Positions 22,452-30,436 of a stretch of DNA of 33,048 bases are shown piece after piece. The position numbers and the translations under genes were made by a program. The first letter of the stretch is position 1. Every line of letters starts with the position of its first letter. The notes below the pieces were generated by a model that did not search any database, was not told the origin of the DNA, and was given only the letters and a program-made list of their open reading frames with translations. The stretch comes from Parcubacteria bacterium C7867-002. Its GTDB lineage: Bacteria; Patescibacteriota; Minisyncoccia; Phycocordibacterales; PALSA-1337. Location: the NCBI GenBank assembly GCA_001189105.1, contig LFCL01000004.1, positions 1 to 33,048 of the forward strand, read 5' to 3'.

Positions 22452-23093
22452 ATGGCCCAAAAAACCCAATCAACTCAAGACTTTGTTCCTATCCAGGAAA
22501 TCCGTGATGGTGTCATTACCCTCAAAAACGGGGGAATGCGCGCCATTATTCTGGCATCATCATTGAACTTTGCCCTCAAATCATCCGACGAGCAAAATTC
22601 CATCATGCTACAGTTCCAAAACTTCCTGAACTCCCTCGATTTTTCAATTCAAATATTCGTCCAATCAAAAAAGCTCGATATTCGACCTTATATCGCACTT
22701 CTTGAAGGTCAGTACAAAGACCAACTCACTGAACTCATGAAAGTCCAGGTACGCGAATATATCGAATTCATCAAAACATTCGTCGAAAACACAAATATCA
22801 TGTCAAAAAGTTTCTTCGTGGTAATCCCTTATGATCCACCACTCCTTACTGCCAGCAAGAATCCATTAATGAATGCTTTGCCTGGTAGAAAAAGTGGAGT
22901 AAAGGACACAGGAACAGCCGATGAAAAATTCCAAGAATACAGAAGCCAGCTCGAACAACGTGTATCAGTTGTGGAACAAGGACTGGTCCGTTGTGGAGTA
23001 CGCACTGCAGAACTCGGAACCGAAGAAGTGGTAGAATTGTTCTATAAGATCTTCAATCCAGGAGAAACAGAGAAGCCAATCCAAATAACATAA
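22452..23093 (+). CDS. TraC-like protein (VirB4 N-terminal-type domain)
   Basis: The 213-residue protein opens with TQSTQDFVPIQEIRDGVITL and continues LRAIILASS-like (MRAIILASSLNFALKSSDEQ), then IQIFVQSKKLDIRPYI. This resembles the N-terminal domain of TraC/VirB4-type proteins, encoded separately from the motor. No Walker motifs and no membrane helix are present. It lies 1 nt after the PrgI-like gene and 1 nt before virB4, so all three should be co-translated. A separate TraC-like gene before virB4 is the arrangement I expect in Parcubacteria. Confidence 0.75.
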   Translation: MAQKTQSTQDFVPIQEIRDGVITLKNGGMRAIILASSLNFALKSSDEQNSIMLQFQNFLNSLDFSIQIFVQSKKLDIRPYIALLEGQYKDQLTELMKVQVREYIEFIKTFVENTNIMSKSFFVVIPYDPPLLTASKNPLMNALPGRKSGVKDTGTADEKFQEYRSQLEQRVSVVEQGLVRCGVRTAELGTEEVVELFYKIFNPGETEKPIQIT

Positions 23094-23094
23094 T

Positions 23095-24906
23095 ATGTCT
23101 ATATTCTCCAAATTACTCGGCAAAAAAGATTCTGCACCGGTCATCTCTGTACTCCCAGAGGAGATATATCAGGCTGGTGTCCTGGAACTCAAAGATGTTA
23201 TTGCTCCTTCTGCACTCAAGGTGACTTCCAAAGATCTCAACTTGGGAGAAAAAGTTGGTCGCACACTCTTCGTCATCTCATATCCTCGCTTCCTCGATGA
23301 AAGTTGGTTTGCTCCCATCATCAACCTCGACAAAGTATTCAACGTTTCCATATTCGTACACCCGATCGACACCGCCAAAATCCTCCGTCATTTCCAAAAG
23401 AAAGTAGCCGAAATCCAAAGTCAAGTCTCCCGCAGGGAACAGAAAGGCTTGGTTCGTGATCCTGCACTCGATACCGCCTACCAAGATCTCGAAGCACTTC
23501 GTGACCAACTGATGCAAGCCCAGGAGCACCTATTCGATGTTGGTGTATATATCACTCTTTTTGCTGACAATGAAAGTGAGCTCGATAAACTGGAATCAGA
23601 AATCAAGTCAATTCTTGAATCAAAACTTGTGTACGTAAAACCTGCACTCTTCCAACAAGAACAAGGTTTTAAGAGTGTTATGCCGATAGGGGACGATCAG
23701 CTGGCCGTGCATTCGAAACTCAACTCTTCACCTCTTTCCAGTCTTTTTCCTTTTGTATCCTTCGACCTGACTTCAGACAAAGGTATTTTGTACGGCATCA
23801 ATCGTCACAACTCTTCATTAGTATTGTTTGACCGATTCCTCCTTGGTAACTACAACTCGGTAACCTTTGCCGTAGCCGGAGCAGGTAAGTCCTATTGTAC
23901 CAAGCTCGAAATCCTGCGAACCCTGATGTTCGATACCGATGTTATCGTGATCGATCCGGAAAAAGAATACGAATACATGGCCGAAGCAACGGGAGGAAAG
24001 TATTTCAATATTTCCCTGAACTCCGAGCACCATATCAACCCATTTGATCTACCAATCCCTCGTGAAGACGAGTCTGCAGCTGATATTCTCCGTTCGAACA
24101 CCATCAACCTGGTTGGTCTATTCCGCATCATGCTAGGAGGATTGTCTCAAGAAGAGGACTCAATCATCGACCGCGCTATCAGTGAAACCTATGCACTGAA
24201 GGATATTACACCAGAATCTGATTTCAGAAATGTAGAGCCGCCACTTTTATCCGACTTTGAACTTGTATTGGCTGGTATGGAAGGAGCAGAATCACTCGTT
24301 GAACGATTAGCAAAGTATACAAAGGGAACATGGTCAGGATTCATCAACCGTCCATCAAACGTCGATATCAATAAAAAATTCGTAGTCTTTTCTCTCCGTG
24401 ACATGGAAGATGAGCTCAAACCAGTAGCGATGTATATCGTCACACACTATATATGGAATGCGGTGCGCAAGAACCTCAAAAAGAGACTGCTGGTTATCGA
24501 TGAGGCATGGTGGATGATGAAATCAGAAGATACGGCTTCATTCTTGTTTAGTTTGGCAAAAAGAGGACGTAAATATTTCCTTGGTTTAATGACCATCACC
24601 CAAGACGTAGGGGACTTCCTCAATTCTCCGTATGGTTTGCCGATTGTAACCAACTCCTCGATCCAGATTTTGCTCAAACAATCTCCAGCGGTTATCGACA
24701 GTATCCAAAAGACATTCAACCTAACCGATGAAGAAAAATACTTACTCCTTGAATCAGATGTAGGAGAGGGCATGTTCTTCGTAGGACTCAAACACGTAGC
24801 CATCAAAATCGTGGCTTCATATACCGAAGATCAGATCATTACGACAAATCCAGCTCAGGTGATGCAGATTCAACAGGCCAAGAAGGAATTGGAGCAGGTA
24901 GGGTAG
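23095..24906 (+). CDS. virB4: VirB4-like secretion ATPase
   Basis: The 603-residue protein has an N-terminal docking domain and a RecA-like motor with Walker A AGAGKSYCTK (about residue 261), IVIDPEKEYEYM, Walker B RLLVIDEAWWMMKSE (about 463), then KRGRKYFLGLMTITQDVGDF, the conserved Arg/Gln segment. This is the energy source of type IV secretion and conjugation systems, acting as a hexamer at the inner membrane. It is the most confident call in the cluster. No VirD4 coupling protein, relaxase or VirB11 is in the window, so conjugative transfer is not supported. Starts one base after the TraC-like stop. Confidence 0.93.
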   Translation: MSIFSKLLGKKDSAPVISVLPEEIYQAGVLELKDVIAPSALKVTSKDLNLGEKVGRTLFVISYPRFLDESWFAPIINLDKVFNVSIFVHPIDTAKILRHFQKKVAEIQSQVSRREQKGLVRDPALDTAYQDLEALRDQLMQAQEHLFDVGVYITLFADNESELDKLESEIKSILESKLVYVKPALFQQEQGFKSVMPIGDDQLAVHSKLNSSPLSSLFPFVSFDLTSDKGILYGINRHNSSLVLFDRFLLGNYNSVTFAVAGAGKSYCTKLEILRTLMFDTDVIVIDPEKEYEYMAEATGGKYFNISLNSEHHINPFDLPIPREDESAADILRSNTINLVGLFRIMLGGLSQEEDSIIDRAISETYALKDITPESDFRNVEPPLLSDFELVLAGMEGAESLVERLAKYTKGTWSGFINRPSNVDINKKFVVFSLRDMEDELKPVAMYIVTHYIWNAVRKNLKKRLLVIDEAWWMMKSEDTASFLFSLAKRGRKYFLGLMTITQDVGDFLNSPYGLPIVTNSSIQILLKQSPAVIDSIQKTFNLTDEEKYLLLESDVGEGMFFVGLKHVAIKIVASYTEDQIITTNPAQVMQIQQAKKELEQVG

Positions 24907-24933
24907 GAACACTCGCCCTTTCGTGCAGAGTGA

Positions 24934-24939
24934 TATACT
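24934..24939 (+). promoter_or_regulatory. -10 box (TATACT) after virB4
   Basis: TATACT ends 8 nt before the ATG at 24948; an internal leaderless promoter. Confidence 0.5.
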
Positions 24940-24947
24940 ATACCCCA

Positions 24948-25439
24948 ATGAACTCATCCTCCAAAAAAGTCGGTATCTTGGGTATGTGCATCCTCATGTT
25001 CATTGCCCTTGTAGTTGATTTACTCACCCTCATACCTCTTGTGGGTGATATTATGGGTCCCCTCTACTGGATAGCATTGGCCGTATTCCTGTGGTTTAAA
25101 GGATTTGGCTTTTTGAATTTCAAACGTGCTGCACCTATGATTATTTCCGTGGTAGGGGAGCTTATTCCAGCAATTCAAGCGTTACCAACCATTCTTGCTG
25201 GTACAATCGCACTTATTTTTGTTCTTAAAGTACAAGAAAAGACCGGCCTATCACTCAACACCCTTACCAGCGGCAAGGTAAACCTGGCTAAAAACGGGGC
25301 TGGTTTCGATCGTCTTGGAAATTCGACCCTCAATTACAATGGTGTACGCCAACCAAGTGCTCCGCAAACGCCCGAAGAAGTTCGCAACACCAACAATCGT
25401 CCATTGGTCGTAGACGGTGTACGTGCTCCACAGAAGTAG
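24948..25439 (+). CDS. Small polytopic membrane protein of the cluster
   Basis: No family recognised. The ATG at 24948 (MNSSSKKVGILG) is preferred; the track's GTG lies in the promoter. Three or so hydrophobic segments are visible: GILGMCILMFIALVVDLLTL, GPLYWIALAVFLWF and PTILAGTIALIFVLKV. A polar C-terminal tail of about 55 residues rich in Asn and Pro follows, probably cytoplasmic. At 163 residues it could be an accessory membrane subunit. It follows virB4 by 41 nt. Confidence 0.65.
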   Translation: MNSSSKKVGILGMCILMFIALVVDLLTLIPLVGDIMGPLYWIALAVFLWFKGFGFLNFKRAAPMIISVVGELIPAIQALPTILAGTIALIFVLKVQEKTGLSLNTLTSGKVNLAKNGAGFDRLGNSTLNYNGVRQPSAPQTPEEVRNTNNRPLVVDGVRAPQK

Positions 25440-25463
25440 CACAGGGGATAAAGCACGCTGTGG

Positions 25464-25469
25464 TACAAT
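25464..25469 (+). promoter_or_regulatory. -10 box (TACAAT) of the Ig-like protein gene
   Basis: TACAAT ends 6 nt before the ATG at 25476; a leaderless start is predicted. Confidence 0.5.
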
Positions 25470-25475
25470 ATACGC

Positions 25476-26504
25476 ATGTTGAGCAAGCTTGCTTCCTATA
25501 TTTTTTTGATACTTACCGTAGTTATACTTGCTGCTTCCTCTGTATCAGCACAAGGTGTTTCTGTTACTCCAGGTCTCGAACTTTCTCCTTCCACCAGCAG
25601 TCCCGTGCCTGGACAATCTTTGACTATCACTGCTCGTAGTTACACCGAGGACGCAAGTTCCGCAACGATTATCTGGTACGTCGATAGTAAAGAAGTAAAA
25701 AGGGGAGTAGGGGCTACAACACTCGAAATCAAAGCCCCTGTTCTTGGTAAACGAAACGTCATTAGTGCACGAGCGATCATCCCTCAAGGAGGTGAAGTGA
25801 GTGGTGAAATTACTCTCGGATCAGGATCTGTTGATTTGATTGTAGAATCAGATGGATATGTTCCGCCTCTTTTTACAGGAAAAATAAGTCCTTCATTTCA
25901 AAATAATGTGAAAATTATCGCCATCCCTCATCTCGCCAACGCAGCAGGAGTTGAATATGATTCAAAAACACTCATATACGAGTGGCAACGCAACGACATG
26001 GCGATCGAAGGGCAGTCCGGATATGGCAAGCGTTCAATAATTATCGAAGGTGCTCCTGTGCCACGTCCATATACCATAAGTGTGACAGTGCGATCGCGTG
26101 ACGGTCTCTCCGTCACAAAAGGATACATCACCATATCTCCTCAAGTTCCCACGCTTTCGTTTTACGTAGACGATCCTTTGTACGGACCACTTTTCAATAA
26201 AGCAGTGGGGAGTCAACTCAATCTCGGTACCCAACGCGAAAGTTCTGTATTGGTAGTCCCGTTTGGTTTTAACAAACCACAAAATGGGGCAGGGAACCTA
26301 TCCTATGAGTGGACAATAAATGGGTCCCTGCGTTCCGATCTGCTCACCAACCAATCCATCATCCTTCGTGCACCGGACGAATCTGCAGGATCATCACGTA
26401 TCGGACTTACGATCAAAAACAATCGTGATATCCTCCAAGGTGCTCTCGGAGGATTTACCGTGGTATTCTCTGCACCGGCCGAAGAGTCATCCGTATCATT
26501 TTAA
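25476..26504 (+). CDS. Exported protein with Ig/PKD-like repeats
   Basis: A clear signal peptide (LASYIFLILTVVILAASSVSAQG, cleavage near residue 26) is followed by about 315 residues of predicted beta structure. Three places show the aromatic core typical of Ig/PKD-like folds: ATIIWYVDSKE, LIYEWQRNDM and LSYEWTINGS, spaced about 100 residues apart. I take this as three tandem domains. No membrane anchor or sortase motif is seen at the C-terminus. It may form an outer part of the apparatus or a surface-binding protein. The pilin-like gene starts 5 nt downstream. Confidence 0.7.
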   Translation: MLSKLASYIFLILTVVILAASSVSAQGVSVTPGLELSPSTSSPVPGQSLTITARSYTEDASSATIIWYVDSKEVKRGVGATTLEIKAPVLGKRNVISARAIIPQGGEVSGEITLGSGSVDLIVESDGYVPPLFTGKISPSFQNNVKIIAIPHLANAAGVEYDSKTLIYEWQRNDMAIEGQSGYGKRSIIIEGAPVPRPYTISVTVRSRDGLSVTKGYITISPQVPTLSFYVDDPLYGPLFNKAVGSQLNLGTQRESSVLVVPFGFNKPQNGAGNLSYEWTINGSLRSDLLTNQSIILRAPDESAGSSRIGLTIKNNRDILQGALGGFTVVFSAPAEESSVSF

Positions 26505-26509
26505 ATTGT

Positions 26510-27697
26510 ATGAAAAAAATACTTATCATCTCATTCATAATACTCACCGCCACATTGCCGGTATATGCTCAAAGTGGAGGAGGGAGTAACACAAGCAACC
26601 CGACAAACAACCGATTGCCGACCTATACTTTGCTCGAACCTCTTCCATGTATCCCAAATGCAACACCGGCCGCTGACGATCCGTGTACCAAAGCTGGTGA
26701 AATCCAAACTAAACTGAATTTCAAATATTATGTTCAGTATATGTTCAACCTGCTCATTGCAGTTGCAGCAGTTGCATCTGTATTCATGATTGTATATGGA
26801 GGCTTTCAATATATGAGTACTGACTCATGGCAAGGGAAGAGTGATGGTTTGAGTAAAGTTAAGAACGCATTACTTGGACTCCTCTTGGTTCTGACCTCCT
26901 ATATTATCCTCCGCACCATCGACCCTCGACTCGTAGCCATACCAACCACACTAGTCCCGCCGTTGAATATACAGTATGAGAGTGTTGGCTCAGGTTTACT
27001 TGGTCAATTACAAAAAGAAGTTGATTCATTTAGTACGAGCAATCTTGCAGCCAAGGCCAAAGTAGCCGAAGCTTTGAAAAAAAATGAGGAACGTCAGGCT
27101 CGTATAGCTGAACTCAAGGAACAACGTGAAGAGCTTGTGGGCACATTTGGAATGGGGGCCGATGAATCAGATCCAGAGGTCCAAAGTATTGATGCAAAGA
27201 TTGCTGCATATCAGAATGAAATGATCAGAGAGACAGCATCTGCATATCTTATGACAGACAAGGTTGTGCTTGATGCGGAAATATACAAATTCGGCCCTTC
27301 ATCAGGAACAAAGACTCTGAATTGGGCAGGTGCTGCACAACAAATTGAGACTGTGTATATCAAACGCTATACCACTTTAAAACAAGCCGGGGCAGAACCT
27401 GATCAACTACAAGAACTCACTCGATATAAAGATTATGCAAAGTTGGCCGTAGAAATAAATCATATCGTAGCAAAAGTAGTGCAAGAAAAATTGGATTATG
27501 ATAACTCTATCACCCCAATCCAGACTGACAGTAATGCAAACGCTCGAATAGCTGTTTTACGAACCGATGCAAATAGTGCTATTGCTGATATTGCCAGACT
27601 CCGTATTTTTACTAATCCCGACCCAGTGATCAAATCCCTCCTTCTTAAGCATGTATCCGAGGCGCAAGACTTCCTAGAAACCATAAAAATAGAATAA
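26510..27697 (+). CDS. VirB2/TrbC-like pilin domain fused to a coiled-coil domain
   Basis: A signal peptide (ILIISFIILTATLPVYAQ) is followed by two hydrophobic helices separated by a short loop: YMFNLLIAVAAVASVFMIVY and NALLGLLLVLTSYIILRT (about residues 75-145). That is the VirB2/TrbC pilin arrangement, including the YGGFQYM element. Classical pilins end soon after. Here another ~250 residues follow, charged and helical (AKVAEALKKNEERQARIAEL...), predicted coiled coil. Total 395 residues. It may be a non-cleaved structural subunit rather than a polymerising pilin. It follows the Ig-like gene and precedes the anchored surface protein. Confidence 0.72.
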   Translation: MKKILIISFIILTATLPVYAQSGGGSNTSNPTNNRLPTYTLLEPLPCIPNATPAADDPCTKAGEIQTKLNFKYYVQYMFNLLIAVAAVASVFMIVYGGFQYMSTDSWQGKSDGLSKVKNALLGLLLVLTSYIILRTIDPRLVAIPTTLVPPLNIQYESVGSGLLGQLQKEVDSFSTSNLAAKAKVAEALKKNEERQARIAELKEQREELVGTFGMGADESDPEVQSIDAKIAAYQNEMIRETASAYLMTDKVVLDAEIYKFGPSSGTKTLNWAGAAQQIETVYIKRYTTLKQAGAEPDQLQELTRYKDYAKLAVEINHIVAKVVQEKLDYDNSITPIQTDSNANARIAVLRTDANSAIADIARLRIFTNPDPVIKSLLLKHVSEAQDFLETIKIE

Positions 27698-27701
27698 TCA
27701 C

Positions 27702-28994
27702 ATGCCTTCAAACAAAAAAAATGTGTTTCTCATTGTCCTTCTCGTAATCGCCTTAGTGGGCGCAGGTTTTGCTTATTGGTATTTCATGTTTAATACCACT
27801 CCAACTTCCACAGGAACAGTAAACTCCGGTATATTCGGATTTCAACCGTTTGGTAGAACTCCAACAGGGAACAACACTGTTCCTCAAAACAATACCGTCG
27901 AACCAGGTTCAAATTCTAGTTCAACTCCTGCAGTGGTTGTAATTCCAACCTTACGACTCCTCAGCAATGCACCTGTAGGAGGATATGGTGCCAGTACGAC
28001 ACCGAACAAAACGGTTGTGCGTTGGATTGATAGGGGACGAGGAAATGTATCTGAAATCAGCAGCAACACGTTGAACACAACCCTTATTTCCAATACTTTG
28101 GTCCCTCGATCATATACAAGTGTCTGGAATAAAAATCTCACCTCATTCATCAGCTCTCTTCTCGAAGACGGAACCCGAGGCGCGACAACACTGTATGCAA
28201 GTCTTCAATCAAGACCGAAATCAACACTCTCTTCTACAACCCCCTCCAACACCCTTACTCCTTATGAACTCAAAGGTAGACCGCTTCCTGAAAACATGAT
28301 TACCTATGCAGCTTCACCACGCAAAGATTCTCTCTTTATGCTTATCAATGAAAATAACACTGGTGTAGGTTATGTCTCAACCTTTGACGGTGCCGGACTC
28401 ACTCGCATCTTCGACACTCCTTCTACTCAACTAACTGCAGAATGGCCTGAGGAAAATACTATTGCAATTACAACCAAACCGACGTTTGATCAGGGGGGAT
28501 TTCTTTATTTTGTAAATCCAAAAACAGGTGTATGGAAAAAGGTTCTTGGTCCGGTCAACGGACTCAGCACTCGTGTTAGTAGGGATGCTAAATACATTCT
28601 TGCCTCATTTTCAAGTTCAACAGGAGGTCTTGTAACAAGTTTCTACACCATCGGTTCAGGAACAACCAGTGACCCGAGTATTCAAACATTGGCAGAAAAA
28701 TGCGTCTGGGGAAATTTCTACAAACAAATGGTTTATTGTGCTGTGCCAACACAGATCCCAAGCGCACTGTATCCTGATGATTGGAACAAAGGAAAGATCT
28801 CTTTCAGCGACAAAATATGGCAGGTCAACGTGCTCACCGGAGAAGTGACCCTTATTACCTCTTTGGCAGACAAGGCGGATCGAATTATCGACGCCACCAA
28901 CCTCCAAATCGACGATCGTGACGACTTCCTCTTCTTTATGAATAAGACTGATTTGTCTCTTTGGTCGCTCGATCTTGTAGCGAATACGAACTAA
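27702..28994 (+). CDS. Anchored surface protein, possible beta-propeller
   Basis: No named family. The 430-residue protein has an N-terminal anchor (VFLIVLLVIALVGAGFAYWY, about residues 7-26) and a linker rich in Asn, Thr, Ser and Pro. Then come about 340 residues of beta-rich sequence with recurring blades such as GNVSEISSNTLN, DSLFMLINENNTGVGYVS, GGFLYFVNPKTGVWKKV and IWQVNVLTGEVTLI. Propeller-like domains often bind proteins or glycans outside the cell. It ends the plus-strand cluster and overlaps the convergent yidC stop by 4 nt. Confidence 0.65.
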   Translation: MPSNKKNVFLIVLLVIALVGAGFAYWYFMFNTTPTSTGTVNSGIFGFQPFGRTPTGNNTVPQNNTVEPGSNSSSTPAVVVIPTLRLLSNAPVGGYGASTTPNKTVVRWIDRGRGNVSEISSNTLNTTLISNTLVPRSYTSVWNKNLTSFISSLLEDGTRGATTLYASLQSRPKSTLSSTTPSNTLTPYELKGRPLPENMITYAASPRKDSLFMLINENNTGVGYVSTFDGAGLTRIFDTPSTQLTAEWPEENTIAITTKPTFDQGGFLYFVNPKTGVWKKVLGPVNGLSTRVSRDAKYILASFSSSTGGLVTSFYTIGSGTTSDPSIQTLAEKCVWGNFYKQMVYCAVPTQIPSALYPDDWNKGKISFSDKIWQVNVLTGEVTLITSLADKADRIIDATNLQIDDRDDFLFFMNKTDLSLWSLDLVANTN

Positions 28995-29755
28995 CTATTT
29001 TTTGGAGAGGTTTTCTTGCTGTACTGGTTACGGATATAGAGCTCCTGACCCAAGGTAAAGAGGGTACTGACAGACCAGTAGATAGCAATAATAGCAGCTG
29101 CTTGAGGGAACTGACTTGGAATCAGCCAATACGTAGAAGCGAAAGCGAGGATAGGGAGCATGATCTTCATCTGTTTACCCATAGAACCCGACAGTTGTGT
29201 AGCGAAATCTGCTTTAGCATGCTCTTCCGGTGAAAGCTTCTTTTGCTGACGCATCGCGGGAGAGTAGTGAATCTGAAAAAACTGGATTACTCCCGTCAGA
29301 AGCGAGAGAAAGAAACTTTTGTGGGATAAATCAATAAGACCCAAGAAATGAATCTTGATCTCGGGAACAGAAATAAAACTATAGAGAAATTCTGGATGAA
29401 TATCAGGAACAATCTTATAGAACACAGAAATAAGAGCGAAGAGTATCGGAAGTTGAATAAAGAGGAGTAAAATGCCCGAAAAAGGACGTATGCCGCGGGA
29501 CTTGTAGAGCTCCATGATCTTCATCGCCTGAACCTGACGATCAGCAGCGTATTCTTTTTTGATCTTTGCCATATCCGCCTCTACTTCTTTCATGCGAATC
29601 TGGGTCAAAATAGAAGACTTCGAAAGAGGGAAGAGGATGAGCTTTACAATAACAGTAAAAATAACGACGGCTACACCAATATCAATCCACGGCAAGAGGT
29701 CCATAATCCCAACGAGACCATTATAAAGAGGGGTAAATATAAATGTGTGGTACAT
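28991..29755 (-). CDS. yidC: YidC/Oxa1 membrane protein insertase
   Basis: The short Gram-positive-like form (254 residues) starts FTPLYNGLVGIMDLLPW and shows the family helices: GVAVVIFTVIVKLILFPLS with the conserved Lys-Leu-Ile-Leu-Phe-Pro segment, KIMELYKSRGIRPFSGILLLFIQLPILFAL, and later LPILAFASTYWLIPSQFPQAAAIIAIYW. It inserts and folds inner-membrane proteins alone or with SecYEG, and would be needed for the membrane subunits of the neighbouring cluster. The order rpmH-rnpA-yidC is the standard origin cluster. The basic tail (NQYSKKTSPKNS) fits ribosome contact. Confidence 0.95.
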   Translation of the reverse strand: MYHTFIFTPLYNGLVGIMDLLPWIDIGVAVVIFTVIVKLILFPLSKSSILTQIRMKEVEADMAKIKKEYAADRQVQAMKIMELYKSRGIRPFSGILLLFIQLPILFALISVFYKIVPDIHPEFLYSFISVPEIKIHFLGLIDLSHKSFFLSLLTGVIQFFQIHYSPAMRQQKKLSPEEHAKADFATQLSGSMGKQMKIMLPILAFASTYWLIPSQFPQAAAIIAIYWSVSTLFTLGQELYIRNQYSKKTSPKNS

Positions 29756-29798
29756 ATAGGAGCTAAATATACACCTTTTACGTCTAAATATCTAATAC

Positions 29799-30137
29799 TT
29801 ACTGAAACAGTTTTGCTTTTACAAAAAGATCTTTGAGGTCAGCTTCGATAGTGGTCACAGATGCGGTAATAGCAGGAGATTTGGCCAGAAGCGCGATCTT
29901 GTACCCAGGAGCAATCCGAGAATAGACCTTTTGTACTGCTTCATAAGTCTTTCTTTTCAGTGTATTTCTGCCAACTGCAGTCTTTACAACCTTGACCGGA
30001 ACAATAGCTGCAAACCTACTCTGTACTCCTGTATTTGAAACATACCGCAAAAGAAAAAGGGGAGAGTGAGCAACTCGTCCCTTTTCCATAATTTCCTTAA
30101 CATCGTGAGCCGTAAGCCTTTTGGAGCTTGGAAGCAT
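29799..30137 (-). CDS. rnpA: Ribonuclease P protein component
   Basis: RnpA features are present: LPSSKRLTAHDVKEIMEKGR at the start, a beta-sheet (FLLRYVSNTG...RFAAIVPVKV) and the RNA-binding helix AVGRNTLKRKTYEAVQ, a variant of the RNxxKR signature. At 112 residues it is normal size. It helps RNase P RNA remove tRNA 5' leaders. It lies 13 nt after rpmH, as in most bacteria. The catalytic RNA gene was not recognised with confidence in this window; the unidentified ~370-nt RNA is only a candidate. Confidence 0.93.
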   Translation of the reverse strand: MLPSSKRLTAHDVKEIMEKGRVAHSPLFLLRYVSNTGVQSRFAAIVPVKVVKTAVGRNTLKRKTYEAVQKVYSRIAPGYKIALLAKSPAITASVTTIEADLKDLFVKAKLFQ

Positions 30138-30150
30138 GCCTGTAGAGGTC

Positions 30151-30285
30151 TTAAACAGCTAAACGCTTGCGACCTTTAGCACGACGACGAGCGATCGCCT
30201 TGCGACCAGGAGTGGTTTTCATGCGCACACGAAAACCATGACTCTTCGCTCGCTTGCGCTTTTTTGGTTGGTACGTGACTGACAT
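30151..30285 (-). CDS. rpmH: 50S ribosomal protein L34
   Basis: Too short for the ORF track. The minus strand encodes 44 residues beginning [20 protein letters not shown], continuing [20 protein letters not shown] and ending RLAV, which is unmistakable L34. It is the first gene of the rpmH-rnpA-yidC unit and is divergent from dnaA. The ATG lies 7 nt after a TAATAT box, preceded by TTGCCT at 16 nt, so the transcript is likely leaderless. Confidence 0.97.
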   Translation of the reverse strand: MSVTYQPKKRKRAKSHGFRVRMKTTPGRKAIARRRAKGRKRLAV

Positions 30286-30292
30286 GTATAGA

Positions 30293-30298
30293 ATATTA
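30293..30298 (-). promoter_or_regulatory. -10 box (TAATAT) of rpmH
   Basis: On the minus strand TTGCCT-N16-TAATAT ends 7 nt before the rpmH ATG. The -35 lies in a small TTGCC/GGCAA hairpin. Confidence 0.5.
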
Positions 30299-30349
30299 CA
30301 TTATTTGCCCCAAAAGGCAAGATTACAACAAAAAGAATGGTCAACGCAC

Positions 30350-30420
30350 CTATCCCCAACTTATCAACATATTTTAAAGTACTCCACAAGTTTGCAGAAC
30401 TATAAACAGGTATATACTTA
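30350..30420 (+). promoter_or_regulatory. dnaA upstream region: DnaA-box-like sites and promoter
   Basis: CTATCCCCA (30350) and TTATCAACA (30361) are 7/9 and 8/9 matches to a DnaA box. TTGCAG (30392) with TATACT (30413) or TACTTA (30415) at 15-17 nt forms a likely dnaA promoter. Autoregulation by DnaA is a reasonable inference. Confidence 0.45.
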
Positions 30421-30436
30421 TAGGAAATTTCCACCC

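Noticed and set aside
22452-24906. VirB4 split by a frameshift into 213 and 603 residue parts
   Set aside because: The two ORFs are each complete with good ends; a separate TraC-like gene before virB4 is what I expect in this group.
16774-28994. Conjugative element
   Set aside because: No relaxase, coupling protein or oriT-like site in the window; the cluster lies beside dnaA-rpmH, a chromosomal core position.
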